Source: Larus michahellis (lineage: Eukaryota > Chordata > Aves > Charadriiformes > Laridae). Taken from it: 64,000 nucleotides of DNA. The notes beneath the pieces are model-generated. The model was not told the DNA's origin and did not search any database. It saw nothing but the letters and a program-made list of their open reading frames with translations. The DNA lies in the NCBI RefSeq assembly GCF_964199755.1, contig NC_133897.1, positions 117,437,579 through 117,501,578 of the forward strand. Direction: 5' to 3'. The position numbers were made by a program, and so were the translations under genes. Within the stretch, counting starts at the first letter, position 1. Every line of letters begins with the position of its first letter. Below, piece by piece: positions 37,301-52,300 of the stretch.

Positions 37301-40300
37301 AGGATTTGTAGGAACCCAGGGGAACTTCTTTCTCTTCTTTTTGGCGTAATGTCCCTCAATTGCCATGCATCTTTATTACATTTTAGTTCATATTTGATGA
37401 ATAAAATATCCCCTGTTCTTAGGTATCTGCACTGCATCAACCCCTTTTGTGCTTCTGGGGGATGTTCTGGATTGCCTGCCTTTGGATCAGTGTGACAAAA
37501 TTTTTACTTTTGTGGAGAAAAATGTTGCTACATGGAAATCGGTAGGTATTTTTCTAAAATGTGATATAGTTGTCCCAAAGTTTCTGTCTGCCTGAACCAT
37601 TTCTTACAAACAGATTTTAACTCTTTGTTTCTGTTGAAATAGTAGCATTGAGCATGTTTTATTTTGAGGCTTAATAGTGTCTGGGCAGCAGAGGTCAGAA
37701 AATGAATAATAAAACAAATCAATTTTGATGTTCTATTTCTGACTCCTTTTTCGACAGTATTTGTCGTGTTTAGAAACCAGAAACTTAAATTCCAATGCAC
37801 AGTTTGTATGAGTAGTTTCTTTCTTGACTTACTATTCAGCCTCTTCCTCAGAGCTGCGGGAGATTCCTCCATCTCCAATTTGCAGGGAAAGAAGTCTTCT
37901 TGGTCAGTTCCTTAATGAACTTTCCATTACAGGACTATAGCAATGGTGAATACGTTGCCCTAAAATGGTTTTCCCTTTGAGGAGCAATCGGTGTTTCAAG
38001 GCCTGCATGGATGTTTTATGGTCTTGCTGTGCCGTGGTGCTGTAGCAGGAGACGAGCTGCTGTGACAGGCTGCTAAGGTTCTTGTGCTGCAGGCACTGTT
38101 AATTAAAGAGTGAATTAAGGGTCTCGGGCATAAGTTGTAAGGCGCCTGCATTTCATTCCAAGATCATAATAGACCTTGGATCTCGGTATCCTTGGTTTGC
38201 TCTTTCGTAATGCTGCTGGGACCACAAGCGTTAGCAACTCTGTAGGTAACATCTGAAAAGCATTCCAGTTTCTCTGTGTTTTCCTAAGCGGGACTACCTC
38301 CCATAGGCATTCGTTCAGGCTGTTCTGTTTCAGGTAACATTATGCCCCCTGTTTTTTCTCACAAACTGTTATTTATTGTTAATTCAAGTACCTATCAATT
38401 TCTTTCTCCTGCTGCCAAATTACTACTACTGTGAATACTCTATATCTTTTGTGTATTGCTCTTTGCGTTTGTGTATAAATAATGCATAGAATAATAAAGG
38501 CAATGAGTGTAAAAAAATTAGTGTGTTCAAGGGAAAAAAGGTGGATGTGGCTTTTGCAGTTCATGGTCACATGCAGATTTTCTGTATGGAGGCTGGATTT
38601 AAATGTTGTGTTTTATGCTTTCTTGGAATTTGCGGGACTACTTGTTTTATTTTGCCTTTTTGTGAAACCTGCCTCTTATCTAAGGGAAAACTCAAATTTA
38701 GAGTTAACAGTAGTTAACTCATACTTGCTTGTGGCTGGTGATTGATTTGAAATTCTGCTCAAGAAGGTTTTGTGTTCTTTTAATGATCTAAATACCTTTA
38801 CTCTGTTTCAGAATACATTTTACTCTGCAGGGAAAAATTACTTGCTACGAATGTGCAATGGTGAGTTGTAGTTTTTCGTGGGGGGGTGGCGGGGAATTAA
38901 AGAACTCCCTCTCTCAGCAAATGAGTTTAATAATTTGATTTACATTCAGTGTGTTCAATAAGTAATAAAGTTAAAAGGCAGACCGCTCATCTGAGCAGAT
39001 ATTCGTGAGTCTTGCTGATTAATGTAAAAGTCATTCTGACCTGAGGGAAATCTTCTCATCAGTGGGGGTCATTATAGCAGAACATCTTAGAAATACTTAT
39101 TCTTCAGCAATGACAAGGCCCATATCAGAGGCTGTATTTGAGTAGGGTTTGATTTGAATTTATTTTTTATTGCCGTTGAAGGTGTTAGGAGAATCAGTAG
39201 AATGCGTGTGGAAAAAATATGACTGATCTGAGGAAGTTACTAGCATTTAAATTTACAAATCTTAGTTTCCTGTCATTAGCTGTGTAGGTCATGTAACTGG
39301 CAAGTCTTAAATTCTAGTACATGAGAAATTGAAAGAGGGATTAATACTAATATTCTTTGCTGTTTACATTATTTAGACCTCCTAAGAAGGTTATCTAAGT
39401 CACAAAACACAGTCTTCTGTGGAAGAATTCAGCTGTTCTTGGCTAGGTTATTTCCGCTTTCAGAAAAGTCAGGTGAGATTTTTTTTTTTTGCATTTCATC
39501 ACACAACATCTAACAAAGACTAAATATGCTGAATCTTTTAAGTTTCTGATGGTTGCCGATCAAATTCGGCTGGAGAAAATAACTTTGGACTTGTATCTCA
39601 GTTCTTCTCTCTACCCCCGATATTGTAAGTGACTTTCATGTGTTGTGATTTTCAAACACAAGTTTTGAATGCTGTTTCTGAGAATTTAATATCAGCATCT
39701 CATAAACAACTGAATGAACAGACTTATGAACTTCACCTCATCTAAGGCTGACCCTTTGTTTTTTACAGGACTTAACTTGCAGAGTCAGTTTAACCTGGAA
39801 AATGTCACTGTTTTCAATACCAATGAACATGAGAGCACTCTAGGACAGAAGGTGAAAATTCTTATGTCGTTTTTCTTTCAATCTGCAGGAAATATGTAAG
39901 ACTGCGCAGAGATGCACTACTATGCATAATGTTCAGAACTGTATGTTCACAGTTTGATCGCCCCTCTTCAGATCAAGCTGCTGATTCTGGAAATAGGCAT
40001 GTTACCTGGTACATTAAACTGTGTGGACTTTGAGGAGGGGAAAAAAGTTGATTTGATTGTGAAGGATAAGCGCTGTCACTTACTGTACTAAGTTTTCCTC
40101 ACAATGTGTGGAGGATAGAGCTGTCCCTTCAGCTTTTTTTCAAGAGAAGTCAGGCTACCATTGCAAAGTGTAGTAAGGTGTTAAGACAGGAGTTTGTTGC
40201 ACGCTTTACTGGAATAATACTTCAGAGATCTTTTGAGTTACCATCTTAAGCTTTCTGATCTAATGTGTAATAGAATGTTTAAAATAAAGAACATCATGAA

Positions 40301-43300
40301 AACTATGCAAATTATACTGGCATTTGTGTAAGTTTTTAATTATATTTTTTCCTATTAGCACACTGAGGAGAGAGAAGAAGGAATGGACGTAGAAGAAGGT
40401 GAAATGGGAGATGATGAAGCACCAACAAGTTGGTGAGCTTACAGCGATTCTGAAAGTTGAAATGAAATTTTACAAAGTGAAAGAGCTGTTTGGGAAATAC
40501 CCTAAATGCTGTACTCAGAATCCTACTTATCTCCTGTTCTTTCAAGATTAGATACAACCTTAGCAGTGTCTTAATCTGTTTAAGTGGAGGTGCCTGGCAA
40601 AGGGAAGAAATCTACAGATTATTTGAAAAAGTTGCATACCCTGTCTGAGAACCACTGTTATTCTTTCACAATTTTCCCAATTACCTTGACAAAACTGCTG
40701 GCAAGATGTTTTCAGGGATTCTAAGTACCTGCTGTATATGCTTTTAGGAGAAAAAGCTGTGCTCCTTCATTCCCCAGGTAGTGAAAAACTCCTGAGATAC
40801 CTTTCTCTTACTATTTGCTTTTGTGGTGAGACAGTAACAATAGACTGGATGGAAAACTCTTTTAGGGACAAATTCTGAATTACAGATTTACTGTAAGGGA
40901 TTTTCTATTGACTCATTATTTCACTTACAAAATGAATGTTATTTACTGAGATTGCACATTCGTGAGAGGACTGGAATTTAATATATCACTGTCGACACTG
41001 GTTTTTTTCATATTTTTTTTTTCTCCTCAGTTCCATTCCAATAGATTATAACCTGTACAGAAAATTCTGGTCACTTCAAGATTACTTTAGAAATCCTGTG
41101 CAGTGCTATGAGAAGGTCTCATGGAAAACTTTTCTTAAGGTAATCTGAGTTCATGCTTTCAACTATTCAGCCTCAGTAAAAAGTGGCAGTTTACACAAGT
41201 AGAAGAGTGACTGCATAAACATAGAACAGTTCAGCTGCTAATGCCATTTGTCATCTGCAAAAAGCAGAGCTTGTGGGATTTAGGTTCCCCCCCCCCCCCC
41301 CCCCCCCCCCAACAAGAAAAATAGTTCTACCCAATCCTAGTTCTTACTTCTGAATAGTTATATTGATCCCAGTGGGATCCTGAAGATAAGTGTCTAATGA
41401 GACAATTCTCTTTATAGAAGCAATGACTTGAATGTCCCCTTTGGCCAACTGTTTCAATTTTGCTTAGGATGAATGTTGAGGATGATTAACTGCTAAGCTA
41501 CTGTTTATTCACAATTTGCCACTCACTGTTTATTTACTAGCAGGAAGATTGTTTCTTTTCAATCTTCATTCTCTGTGCTCCGGTAATAAGAGGTAACACC
41601 TGCTCAGACATTCTAATATAAATCTAGTTAATGAGGTCTGTATTCTCAGCTTTCAAAAAAAAAAACACCAAAAAAACCCCCATGTATGGTTCAGAGAAAC
41701 TGAACAAGGCCAAGCTTAAGTCTTTCAGATGAAACTTCTGAGTTTTTCTTCATTGCAGCTTTAAGGCTTTGAATTGATTCTTTTTTTTTTTTTTAAAAGC
41801 AGCACTGCAAATTTAACTGTCACTTTGAATATAGCACCATCATCACCTGTTCTTTCATAACGTCTAAACAACGAAGCATTTGTGCATTGTTCACAACCCA
41901 TAACATTGTTTTTCTTAGCATGTTTTAAATACTCCAAATGATTAGATGTTCTGAAACGATAAGTAACGCTTTCACCATCATTTGTGGTATTCAGAGAAGC
42001 CCTACGTATTTGTGGTAAATTGGTCTTGTTTCAACCGGCTGATAGCAAGTTTACAAATGATTTTACTTGCTTGGCAGTAAGTCTAGTGTAGTTCTTCAGT
42101 TACAAAGTTTTTGTATCATTTTCATGTGGTAAATAACTCTGTTTTATAGTACTCAGAAGAAGTTTTGGCTGTTTTCAAAAGTTACAAATTGGATGACACT
42201 CAGGCTTCCCGAAAAAAGTTGGAAGAACTAAAAACAGGAGGAGAACATGTATATTTTGCAAAGTTCCTAACTAGTGAAAAGGTATGTGCTTTCTTTTCTC
42301 AGAATCACTGAGTAGTTGAGGTTGGAAGGAACCTATGTCCCGTTTAACCCCCTTGCTCAAGGCTCTCAGAGCAGCTTGATCAGCGCTATGTCTGGTTGGG
42401 TTTTGAACATCTCCACAGGTAGAGATTCCACAGCTTCTCTGGGTACCCTGTTCCACTGTGTGGATTCCCTCTGTTAGTTCATGATTCAGGGACTTCTATT
42501 TCTGGAATAAGAGTCTGCAGTAAAGCTGACTCTTATTTATTGTGTTGGATGTGTATTGTTACATTTAGAAAGGGAAGTTAAAAAAGAGTAAATATTTAAA
42601 GGTCTGTTGCTTTTTTTATTGCCTTTAGAATTACATTTTCAAAACGTGGCTGATGATATGTTAGTTATATTTTCTGCCTCATAAAATTGCTTCTAAAAAG
42701 ATCTTCAGTGGTTTTAATGCTGTTAATATTAACTCAAAAATACAACACTACTGAATTTAATCCTAAAATTATTGTCTTCATTTTGGAATAATACATAACT
42801 TTAACTTTTAAATGCATGCATTAGTAGATGATAGAAAGGAAGTCTCAATGCAGCATGTTTTCTCTTTCTGAGATAGAAGAGTAGGTAAATTCCTCTTAAG
42901 CCTTTAATCTGTGTATTGACAACTTTAAAATACAATCTAGAAGATACAGAATTGGTTCCTTAATTTACACCCAATAGTCAAAGGTCTCTTTCTTTAAAGA
43001 ATCTTCAAATGTTTCCTTTGTGTGATCTATCATGCTGTAGCACATAGGATAGAAACCAAGTAGTATATCACTGTGAGAGTGAACCCTTCTGTGGTAACCA
43101 AACCCTTATGCTCTAGCTAGTAGTTCATAGGAAAAGGGAGCAAACTGTCCTTCGGTTACTGAAAAAATTGAATTTTTTTTTTCCAAATTCTTGTTTGCTT
43201 CAAAGTGAATGTTGTAAAATCTAGGACTATGAAACTAGTTAAACAGAAATCTAAGACGACACTGTTTATTTTTACGGGCAGTTTGTCATGCTTTTAAAAA

Positions 43301-46300
43301 ATGGATTTAATTAGAAATTTTGATAACAGTCTTTCCTAAATGACATCTTTCCTAGGTGACAGTTTATCAGTCTTAGTAGCTTATGGAGCACTGTCCTGAT
43401 AAGTGATACCAAATAGAGATTCTGTAATGACTTATCTTGCTTTATGAACAGTCCCAGTCTAGTTTATCTGAAACCATTTGTTGGATTTTTTTAACTTATG
43501 CATGTTTAGTGTCTTTAAATGTTTAATTATTTTTTTTGTTTGTGTTTTTTTTGTTTGTTTAGCTGATGGATTTACAGCTGAGTGACAGTAACTTTCGCCG
43601 GCACATCTTGTTGCAGTACCTAATACTATTTCAGTATCTAAAGGGACAGGTCAAATTTAAAAGGTAATGCAGAAATACCTTGTCTTTTGGGGATGGGGAG
43701 CTAAGAACTTGGAGATAAAACAAAAAATTTTACAAGAGTTTATGTCTGCTTGTTCTATAAGGTTCTCGTGGTACTTGCAGAGCCTTGCATTGGTAAATAT
43801 ATGATGTGGCTGAAGTTATTTTACAGCAGGAAAGGGGAGGTCTCATTCTTGCCTTTCTCTGCTCTTCTCTGTGTGATTCTCTGCCCACCCTTGCAGATGC
43901 TCCAGTATTCATTAAACTTACTCAAATTTGTGCAGTTTACTAAACCAGCAAAAAACCTATCTGCTCACCTCTGCAGAATTAGTGTTCTGCTAAATTGGTG
44001 AGTTGAGTGGAGTCTCAGAGAAGTAGAGGCCACTAAAGCTTGTTTAAGGTGAGTGCCAGCCATGCGAGGGAGGGAGTCTGTCTCTCTGGCAGCAGCAAGT
44101 TGTTAGACCAATGCAAGCTACTTGTAGGTGGCATTGTTTTGAATGTACGTTGACTCTGTGATGTGTCGTTAGTTGCTGATTTGTTTTTTCCTGGTGTGCT
44201 ACAGAATTCTGTCTAAAATAGCAAGAAATAACAGTGGTGATTATTGCTTTTATAAATTAATGTGACAGAACAAATCTTTTCCTACTCTGTACTCTAATTT
44301 TATGCTGAAAAAACCCCTGCCTCAGTTCATTTCTTGTGCCCTTGACCACATGCGCACATAATGATTAACATTTAAGGCAGCTATCTTTCATCTGCAATAT
44401 ACTGCTTTTTATAAACTGATCTCAAAGAACTTTGCAAACTAGATTAGGATCGTTACCCTCATTCTATAGATTATTTACTAAGGCAATGTGGTGGCAGAGA
44501 AGGAATAGAATTCATGTCTTCTGAATTGCAGTTCAGTCCTGTAGAGGTCATAGTCAGTCATTCCAATGACAATTCATTAAAGCGTTCATTAAAAGCACTA
44601 CTCACTTATCATTTTTTGAGGGTGGTATGACATATAAATGGTGTAGTATAACACCTGGTGCAGTAGTAAAATAATACTAATTATTCCCTTCCTTAAAGAA
44701 GAGCTCTTTTATATCCTATTAACTAAGAGAAGCTAGTTCTAGAAGTCTTTCTCTTGTTACTGACCTAGCCGTGTCATGTTTATATTTGCTATTTAAGGTA
44801 CCTAGTGCTTCATAAAAAGTTGGTTTGTGTTATATTGCTTTTGAACACTGTAAACGGAATGTTAATGGTTATGCTTCAAATGTATTCTTGAACCAGTGAA
44901 AAACAAAAATTTAAAACACATTAAAAATAAGATGAGAATCTAAAAGTTCTGGTTTCTTCTTGGCAATGAAGTGAGCCATGTTATATTTATTTCTACGTTC
45001 TTCCCTTTTCACTTCAACTTACTGATTTCATTATAATTCTATATGTACCAAACAACTTTTTTAATGACTTCAGGTTATGCTATATATAGTTCGTGTTTTC
45101 AGATATTCAGGATCTGTGTTCTGTGTTTAGCTGGTAGACAAATTGTTTCTTTTACTGTGGTTTGTCTGCAGTAGTGCTTTAGCTGGAGTTAGGAAAGGGT
45201 TTTTTGAAGTCATTTCATTGTCCCCACTTGTGCTTTGGGCCCAACATCAAGGCGTGATCTTGAAGCACACAAATGGGCTTCCTGTTGGATGAAGCTAAAC
45301 CTGAAAGTCTATTCCGCAAGCACATCTAATTAACTCCACAGACTTGTAAGTGGCCAGTCTGTGGGACCGGAGCAGAGCACATTTATAGTACTTTCATCAG
45401 ATCCCCTCTAACACCCCTCAAAAAGTATGTAGTGTAAATGATGTGTCCACAGCAATATTTTGATGTGTAGGAAACTCTTCAAATTTATTAAAAAAAAAAA
45501 AAAGTGAGCTGAGTTAATGACACTTTCTTTGTTGGTTTTTTGTTTTCTTCAATTCCAGTTCAAACTATGTTCTAACAGATGAACAATCTCTTTGGATTGA
45601 AGATACTACAAAAGCAGTTTACCAGGTTGGTACAGTAGATCCTTCTCTAAAAATTACATGTAAAAAATGTTAATTGTGTAATAGTGTATCAGCCACCTTT
45701 GAAGCAGTAACCATCATTTTCTTTGGGTTTTTTGTACATATTCTACTACAAATGTTATGCAAAAAGTTAACTTCTTTTTCTTCCTCCCACAGCTTCTTTC
45801 AGAAAATCCTCCAGATGGAGAAAGATTCTCGAAAATGGTAGAGGTAAGTGCCTGTCTGAACAAAGTCTATATAGAGCGTAAAAAAGCACTGTCAGTTTAA
45901 ACTAGTTTTTGGAACACATCTGAGAGAACTTCTATCTCATCTCAGTAAAAAAGGTCTTATAATGTCTTTCTATTTTTGTAGTCACATTTTTCCCATGTTT
46001 TCATTAATGTGCTTTTCTTCCTTCTCCTTGGGAGAAATCGAAATGTGCGTATGTGTGCATGTGCACGTACAGGAGACATTAGTTATTGAAAAAATCAATA
46101 AATAATATAATAATATAATAATATATCTTATTATATTATTAATATAAAGTTAATTATAATAGTATATCATATAACAAACAATATAATAAGAAAAATCTAA
46201 AAGCCTTTGCAGAAAGGAGTGCTGTGCCCAAAGACATAGGGATAAGATGCTAGTGGAATTAAAAAAGAAGTTGTCTTCTTGCTTTCTTTTTTTCTTTTAC

Positions 46301-49300
46301 TTTGCCTGCACCTACTTTCTTGTTTAGAGAAAGAGAAATAAAGCCTTTCCTGCAATTATTGAAGAGAGGAGACACACTATTTTTGAATAAACTAAATCAA
46401 CTACTACTAATAATAAACTAAACCAACTAATAAAATAAAACTAATAATTTGGATAAACTAAACCAATCAGTAAGATTATACCGATGACATGGAGTAACAA
46501 AGTTTTCCCTTTAATTGTAACAACTCAATTAAAAACTTTGGGGTCAACTCTGAAGATGATTATGACCTAATAATGTGCAATATTATGTTTCTCCAGCATA
46601 TATTAAATACTGAAGAAAACTGGAACTCATGGAAAAATGAGGGCTGCCCAAGCTTTGTGAAAGAAAGGTAACTATTATGTTACTTATGTTACAGCTTGCT
46701 GCTGCTTGTTCGAAATGATGGTTCAACTTCAGAATGCGTACTCATGGTGTATGTGAACATTAATGATTCACACAACTTTGAGGTTTGTGTAGCTGGGTGT
46801 CCCTTCTGTGTGTGCAGAAGGCTGCTGGATTTCTGCCAAAAGTATTAACGCTTCAGTATGTCAGTGAAGAGGTGGTTATGAATGTGCGGGGTCTCAGGAG
46901 AGCATTCCTTGCTGTCTCATGGCAATGTTTTGTTCCCTTAATACTAAGGATCTAGTGAGTGAGGAGACTGGAGCAAGCTGTCTCCCCTCATAGAATCATA
47001 GGGTTGGAAGGGACCCCTGGAGATCATCTAGTCCACCCCCCCTGCTGGAGCAGGGTCACCTAGAGCAGGTTGCACAGGAACGCATCCAGGCGGGTTTTGA
47101 ATGTCTCCAGAGATGGAGACTCCACCACCTCTCTGGGCAGCCTGTTCCAGTGCTCTGCCACCCTCAAAGTAAACAAGTTCCTCCTCATGTTTAGGTGGGG
47201 CTTCCTATGCTCAAGTTTGTGCCCATAATCCTCCTCCCTTAGCAGACTCTAGGTAGAAGAAGTTAGTGCCTGACTTTCCCATATACTGTTTTGGATTTCC
47301 TCTAATGAAGCCTTTGGTGTTATGGCTTTGGTGGGGCAGTGTACCTGGAGTTTAGTGGAACAGTTTGCCTCTTATGCACTTCATTTATTAGGTTTGCCAC
47401 TTGGTAGTGATCACTTACCTGAAAGGAAATTAGGATTAGGTGGCTTTCACCATTGAAAGGTTTCCTTTGTAATTAGTTACTAACTAGTGGCAAAGCTTGA
47501 ATTTGGACTCCATATGTCTACATGACTGTCTTGCGTTGATGACCAAATATTCCTCTTCCATCCTTCTTCATTCTACACACAGACTGTAGCCTCTTCGTGG
47601 TGAGGAGCATCTGGGTCATCATCTCCTTACAGGTTTCCTTTTATGGGGAGATCAGGTGGAGCTACCTTGTCATGACTTCAGCTGTTTGCAAAAAAGGGAG
47701 GGGGGCTGTGAGAAGAGAGAAATGACTATTGGGGGGGGTAGGAAAGTAAAATTATGAAACTTGACTTTTATAAATGTTCTGTCTCCTCCTTTAGATCTCA
47801 GCCAGAGTTTCAGCTTGGGTAGGTCTTACCCTGACCTCAGTGGTCTGGGATCGCCATTCTCTGATCCCATGAAATCAGGTGCACCTGGGGAAAGGGAACT
47901 TGGAATCATAGAGCAGATGATCCCAGCAGCAGGGTAGATAATACTTAATATGTGCTGCTGGCACCAGTGTGATTTGCTTCTTTTTCTATATTGGGACTCT
48001 GATAGACCTTTAAATTGTGACTGAGCTAATTCTGGTGTCTGGCAAATCCCTTTCCTTATCTTTACCTTCTCTCTCCTCTTCCTTCCTTCCCCCCCTTGCC
48101 TCCTTTCGCTCCTAGAATCCCAGTCCTTCTCAATACTTTCATTATGATTTAGCTTGACACTATCTGAAGCAAAATGGCTTGATTTTGTTCTCTAAATATT
48201 ACTGGTTTGATACTAAAGAGTATCTTTTTTTTTCTTTAGACCTCCTGATTCTAAGCCAATGAGGCCTGTGAGAAAGAGGCCAGCTCCAGAGGACTTCTTA
48301 GGAAAAGGACCAAACAAAAAAATCCTTATGGGGAAGTATGTTGGATTTTTTTTCATTACAGGGTTGGCTAGTTGTTTTGGGTATTTTTGCAGGGCTTTTT
48401 GCCACTGGCCGTTTTTCTACTCAGTAATGTTCAAACTTCCCCACTTTGAAACTGCCAGGAAAGAACAGCCCAGGGGCTATGTCATTCTTTCAAAACGTGC
48501 AGTAGGCTTCCCTTCCTTATAGTCATCCCTTCTAGATCTCTTTTAAATAGTTGGTAAGTTACAGGCAGAAAATCGGTGGCTTGTACTTGTTGGATCAGTC
48601 TTTATACTTTTGTCCTCTTTTTTTTTTTGCTTAAAATGTATCTGTGCCATGGGTTTTAAAATAACACCCACTAGTATTTTATGCCTGGGGCAAAGAATTC
48701 TTCTTGATATGTCGTCTCTAATAAAAGTGCCATGTTTCGTATGATACTAAATGCTGCATTTTTGCACTCCCTTCTTTAGGATAAACGGTAGTCTTTTCAT
48801 TGTAACGGTTCACCTAACCTAGATGTGGAAACTTTGACCTTGTCTGCAGCTTCAAGACCTTGCACTGAGTATTTAGTAAAATGTCCCTTCTGAAAAAGAA
48901 AGTGATAAACTGTTTCATTTAGCAAAACAAAATTGCCTGACCTTAGCTAGTTTGGAAAGTGAGAGTTTATTACTGTTTCTGACTACAGATCAGCAAGAGA
49001 TTATAACAGAAATTTAATACATATTTTTCCTAATTTGCAACGTCAGGTAAGATTTGTCACTTCTGGTAGTTCCTAATGTGTACGTATCAAAAGGTTTATA
49101 TGGTATGCTTTATTATAAATGCGCTGGGGTGAGAATTTTTGTAGCGTTGTTTTCTGTGTCTGTCTTTGGTAAATGGTGGAATGTGGAATAACAGAATGAT
49201 GAATGTGGAGTCTGATACGTGTTTATGCTTCTCTTCTCAGTGAGGAATTGACCCGCCTTTGGAATTTATGTCCTGATAACATGGAAGCTTGTAAATCTGA

Positions 49301-52300
49301 GAGCAGGTAGGGTAAAAAATGGTACATCATTGTCTAAAGCTAACTTTCAGCACTCTAATTACACACAAAATTATTAGAAAATTGCCATAAGGAAAGTATG
49401 TAATATGTTCTTATGCAGTATGCCATTTCACTGTGTGTCTTGGGAGAGAGGTCGGTTGTATGAATCCGTCGTGAAATCTCCTTATTTTTCTTTACTAGTG
49501 TTTATGCTGTCAGTAATTTTCATTGCTTAGGCAAATAAAATCCAAGCTAGAAACCAGATGGAAACTCCAATTTTGTAGACCATAATTGTATAATTAATTA
49601 CCGTACTAATAAAGGAAGATTGCCGAGTCTGGCTGTAATGAAGTTAGCATGTTGTTTGGCTATGATTTCAACCAGGCATGTGCTTTGAACAATACTAGAT
49701 AAGAGGAAATTGGCTAGCAGGCATTGTTTCACTGCATACCGGATCTACTAGTGCTGCTGATGTCGAAAAATACAATTATTGGCTATCCCTTCTGTTTGCA
49801 CAATTGTAGGAAATACTGAAAATGTGCTTTGCTATGTAACTTTCTATTTGTTAAAAATAGTGTAATCCCTTTTTATGCAGACGTGTTACCTAGTATGAAA
49901 ATTTGGAAAAGGAATGGGACAGTTCCCAAAGAGAACTTTGCTAGTAGTGACTGTAAGGGCTGGGTGCCAGGGAGAAGTGCTAGCTGGGCAAGTGTCCTGA
50001 GTGGAGGAATTGCTTTTCCGGGGGTTGAGAGTTCTGTGGAGGAAGTGCCCTCCTTTCTTATGAGGCCGGGATGTGTAGCAAGCCCTCTGGCAGGATACTT
50101 GCCTTTACTAGGCCATGGGCTAAAGGTGGAGTTGTGTTTGGAACCAAAGCTTTTGATTCCCTGTGCATGATTGTATTGTGCTGTAACTTCTTTAAATAAA
50201 AAAAACTGAAACTAAACAAATGGAGATAAACCAAGAAAATGCATGCTGTGGTAAAGAGGAAAGAGAAGATCCCAGGAGATCTGGATTCGGTTCCAAGTTT
50301 TATTATAGACTTTGTGACTGAATGTGGTCGCGTGACTAACTTTTTGCTTTGGTTCCTCATGTCTTCATTCAAATGGCGTAATACTTCCTTCCCTGTCATC
50401 TTTTTGGATAGCTGTTCTGGGATAATATAGCAGGATTCAAATCAGAGGGGTTTTCAAGATGTTGGCTTTGGTTCCGGTAGTCAGTGATAATACTACACTT
50501 ATACCTGCATGGGGCACAGCTTTCCTGAGCAAAATGTTTTTCAAAACAAAGTGAATTTATAGACCAGTGTGCCTCCCCTCCTGCCCCAGCTGATTACTAG
50601 GTTCCCTTGTAGAAGCAGATGTCTCTGTCAAACATTAGGTAGGAGAAATACAGATCATTATGAGCTTGCTTTGCACCACTGATAACCTTGTCTCAGAGTA
50701 ACCTATGGCTCTTAAGTAATCTGTGTTTCTTGCCTGTAGTCTTCAAGCAGCAAACCGGCCTCATCATTGTGAATGTTGTTTCTGTTATTTTTTCACGTCA
50801 TGGTTCCTTATGTGCTGGTTTGAGTACCTTTCAGAAGCAACCCCTAGCTGTTCTAAGAGCAGAAACATCAGTCACCTTTTTAATATGTCCCCTATGAACC
50901 ATAAATATTGTCTTTTAAATCACAGAAGAGTGGAGGTTGAAGGATACCTCTAGAGATCACCTAGTCCATCCCCTTGCTCAAAGCAGGGTCAGCTGGAGCA
51001 AGTTGCCTGGGACCTTCTCCACTCAGGTTTTGAATGTCTCTCCAGAGTGGAAGTTCCACAGCCTTCCTGGCTAACCTGTTCTGGTGTTTGATCACCCTCA
51101 CAGAAAAGTTGGGGGCTTTTTTCTGATGCTTAAGTGGAATTTCCTGTATTTCAATAATTTGTGCCAGCTGCTGCTCGTACTTTCAGTGAGTAGCATTGAG
51201 TCTGACTCCTTCTTCCTTACTGCCTCCATCAAGTGTTTACTGCCCCTGAGCCCTCTCTTCTCCAGGGTAAACAGTCCTAGCTCCCTCCACCTCTCCTTGG
51301 ATGTCAGATGTTCCTGTCCATGCGCAGCTTTTTGCATAGACCCATGTCTCTTGTGCGGGGGAGACCACAACTGGACCCAGCACTCAAGATGTGTCTTGCC
51401 AGTGCTGAGTAGAAGAGGGGAAGGATCATCTCCCTTGACCTGTTGGCAACCTTCTTCCTAATGCAGCCCAGGATGATAATGGCTTTCTTTGCCTGAAGGG
51501 TGCACTGCCGACTCACGTTCGTGGTATTGCTCACCAAGACCTTTTGTGCAAAGCTGCTTTCCAGCTGGTCAGTCCCCAGCCTGTACTGGTGCCTGGGGTT
51601 GTTCCTCCCTAGGGGCAGGACATTTCCCTTTGCTGAACTTCATGAGGTTCCTGTCAGACAGTTCCTCTGGTCTGTCGAGGTCCCTCTGAATGGAAGCACA
51701 GCTTCCACTCCTCCCAGTTTTACATTGTCTGCAAACTTGCTGAGGATGCGCTCTGTCCCATCATCAGTAGGTCAATAATGAAGGTGCGAAATAGTACTGG
51801 CCCTAATAGGGAGCCTTGGCATATGCTAGTGGCAGGCTTCCAGCTGGACTTCATGCCACCGATCACATCTCTTTGAGCCCAGGAGTTCAGTTGCTTTTCA
51901 GTCCATTTCAAATAAATCAGTTTCTCCTGAGGCCTGTAGACTTTGGACTTGAATGTACTTTAACTGCAGTACCTTCAGCAGAAGGTGCAGGGATCACCTT
52001 GGGGGGGAGGGGTGAAATGAACAGTTTGAGCCACTAAGATGGGATCATTAAGTACAACATTAAGTTGCCTAATATTTATTTTTTTTTTCCCCCTTCTAAA
52101 ATTAGTGGTTGTGAATGATTGAAATTGGGGAGTAATAGTAGTCTAGCTTTCTCTGGTAGCAGATGAAACTGAAGTGGGGTGGGGTAAAGAGGCCATGTTT
52201 TACTTGTCCTGTCAAGTTGCACAAAACTAACAACCGTTACAGACTCTTCAGAGCTTGCGAGCTGTGCGAGCGGCAGCATGTTTCTGACACAACCAGTCAG

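Noticed and set aside
51084-51778. Frames of 90-125 codons in THOC1 intron 17.
   Set aside because: They fall within the antisense CR1 copy and contain only degraded element sequence.
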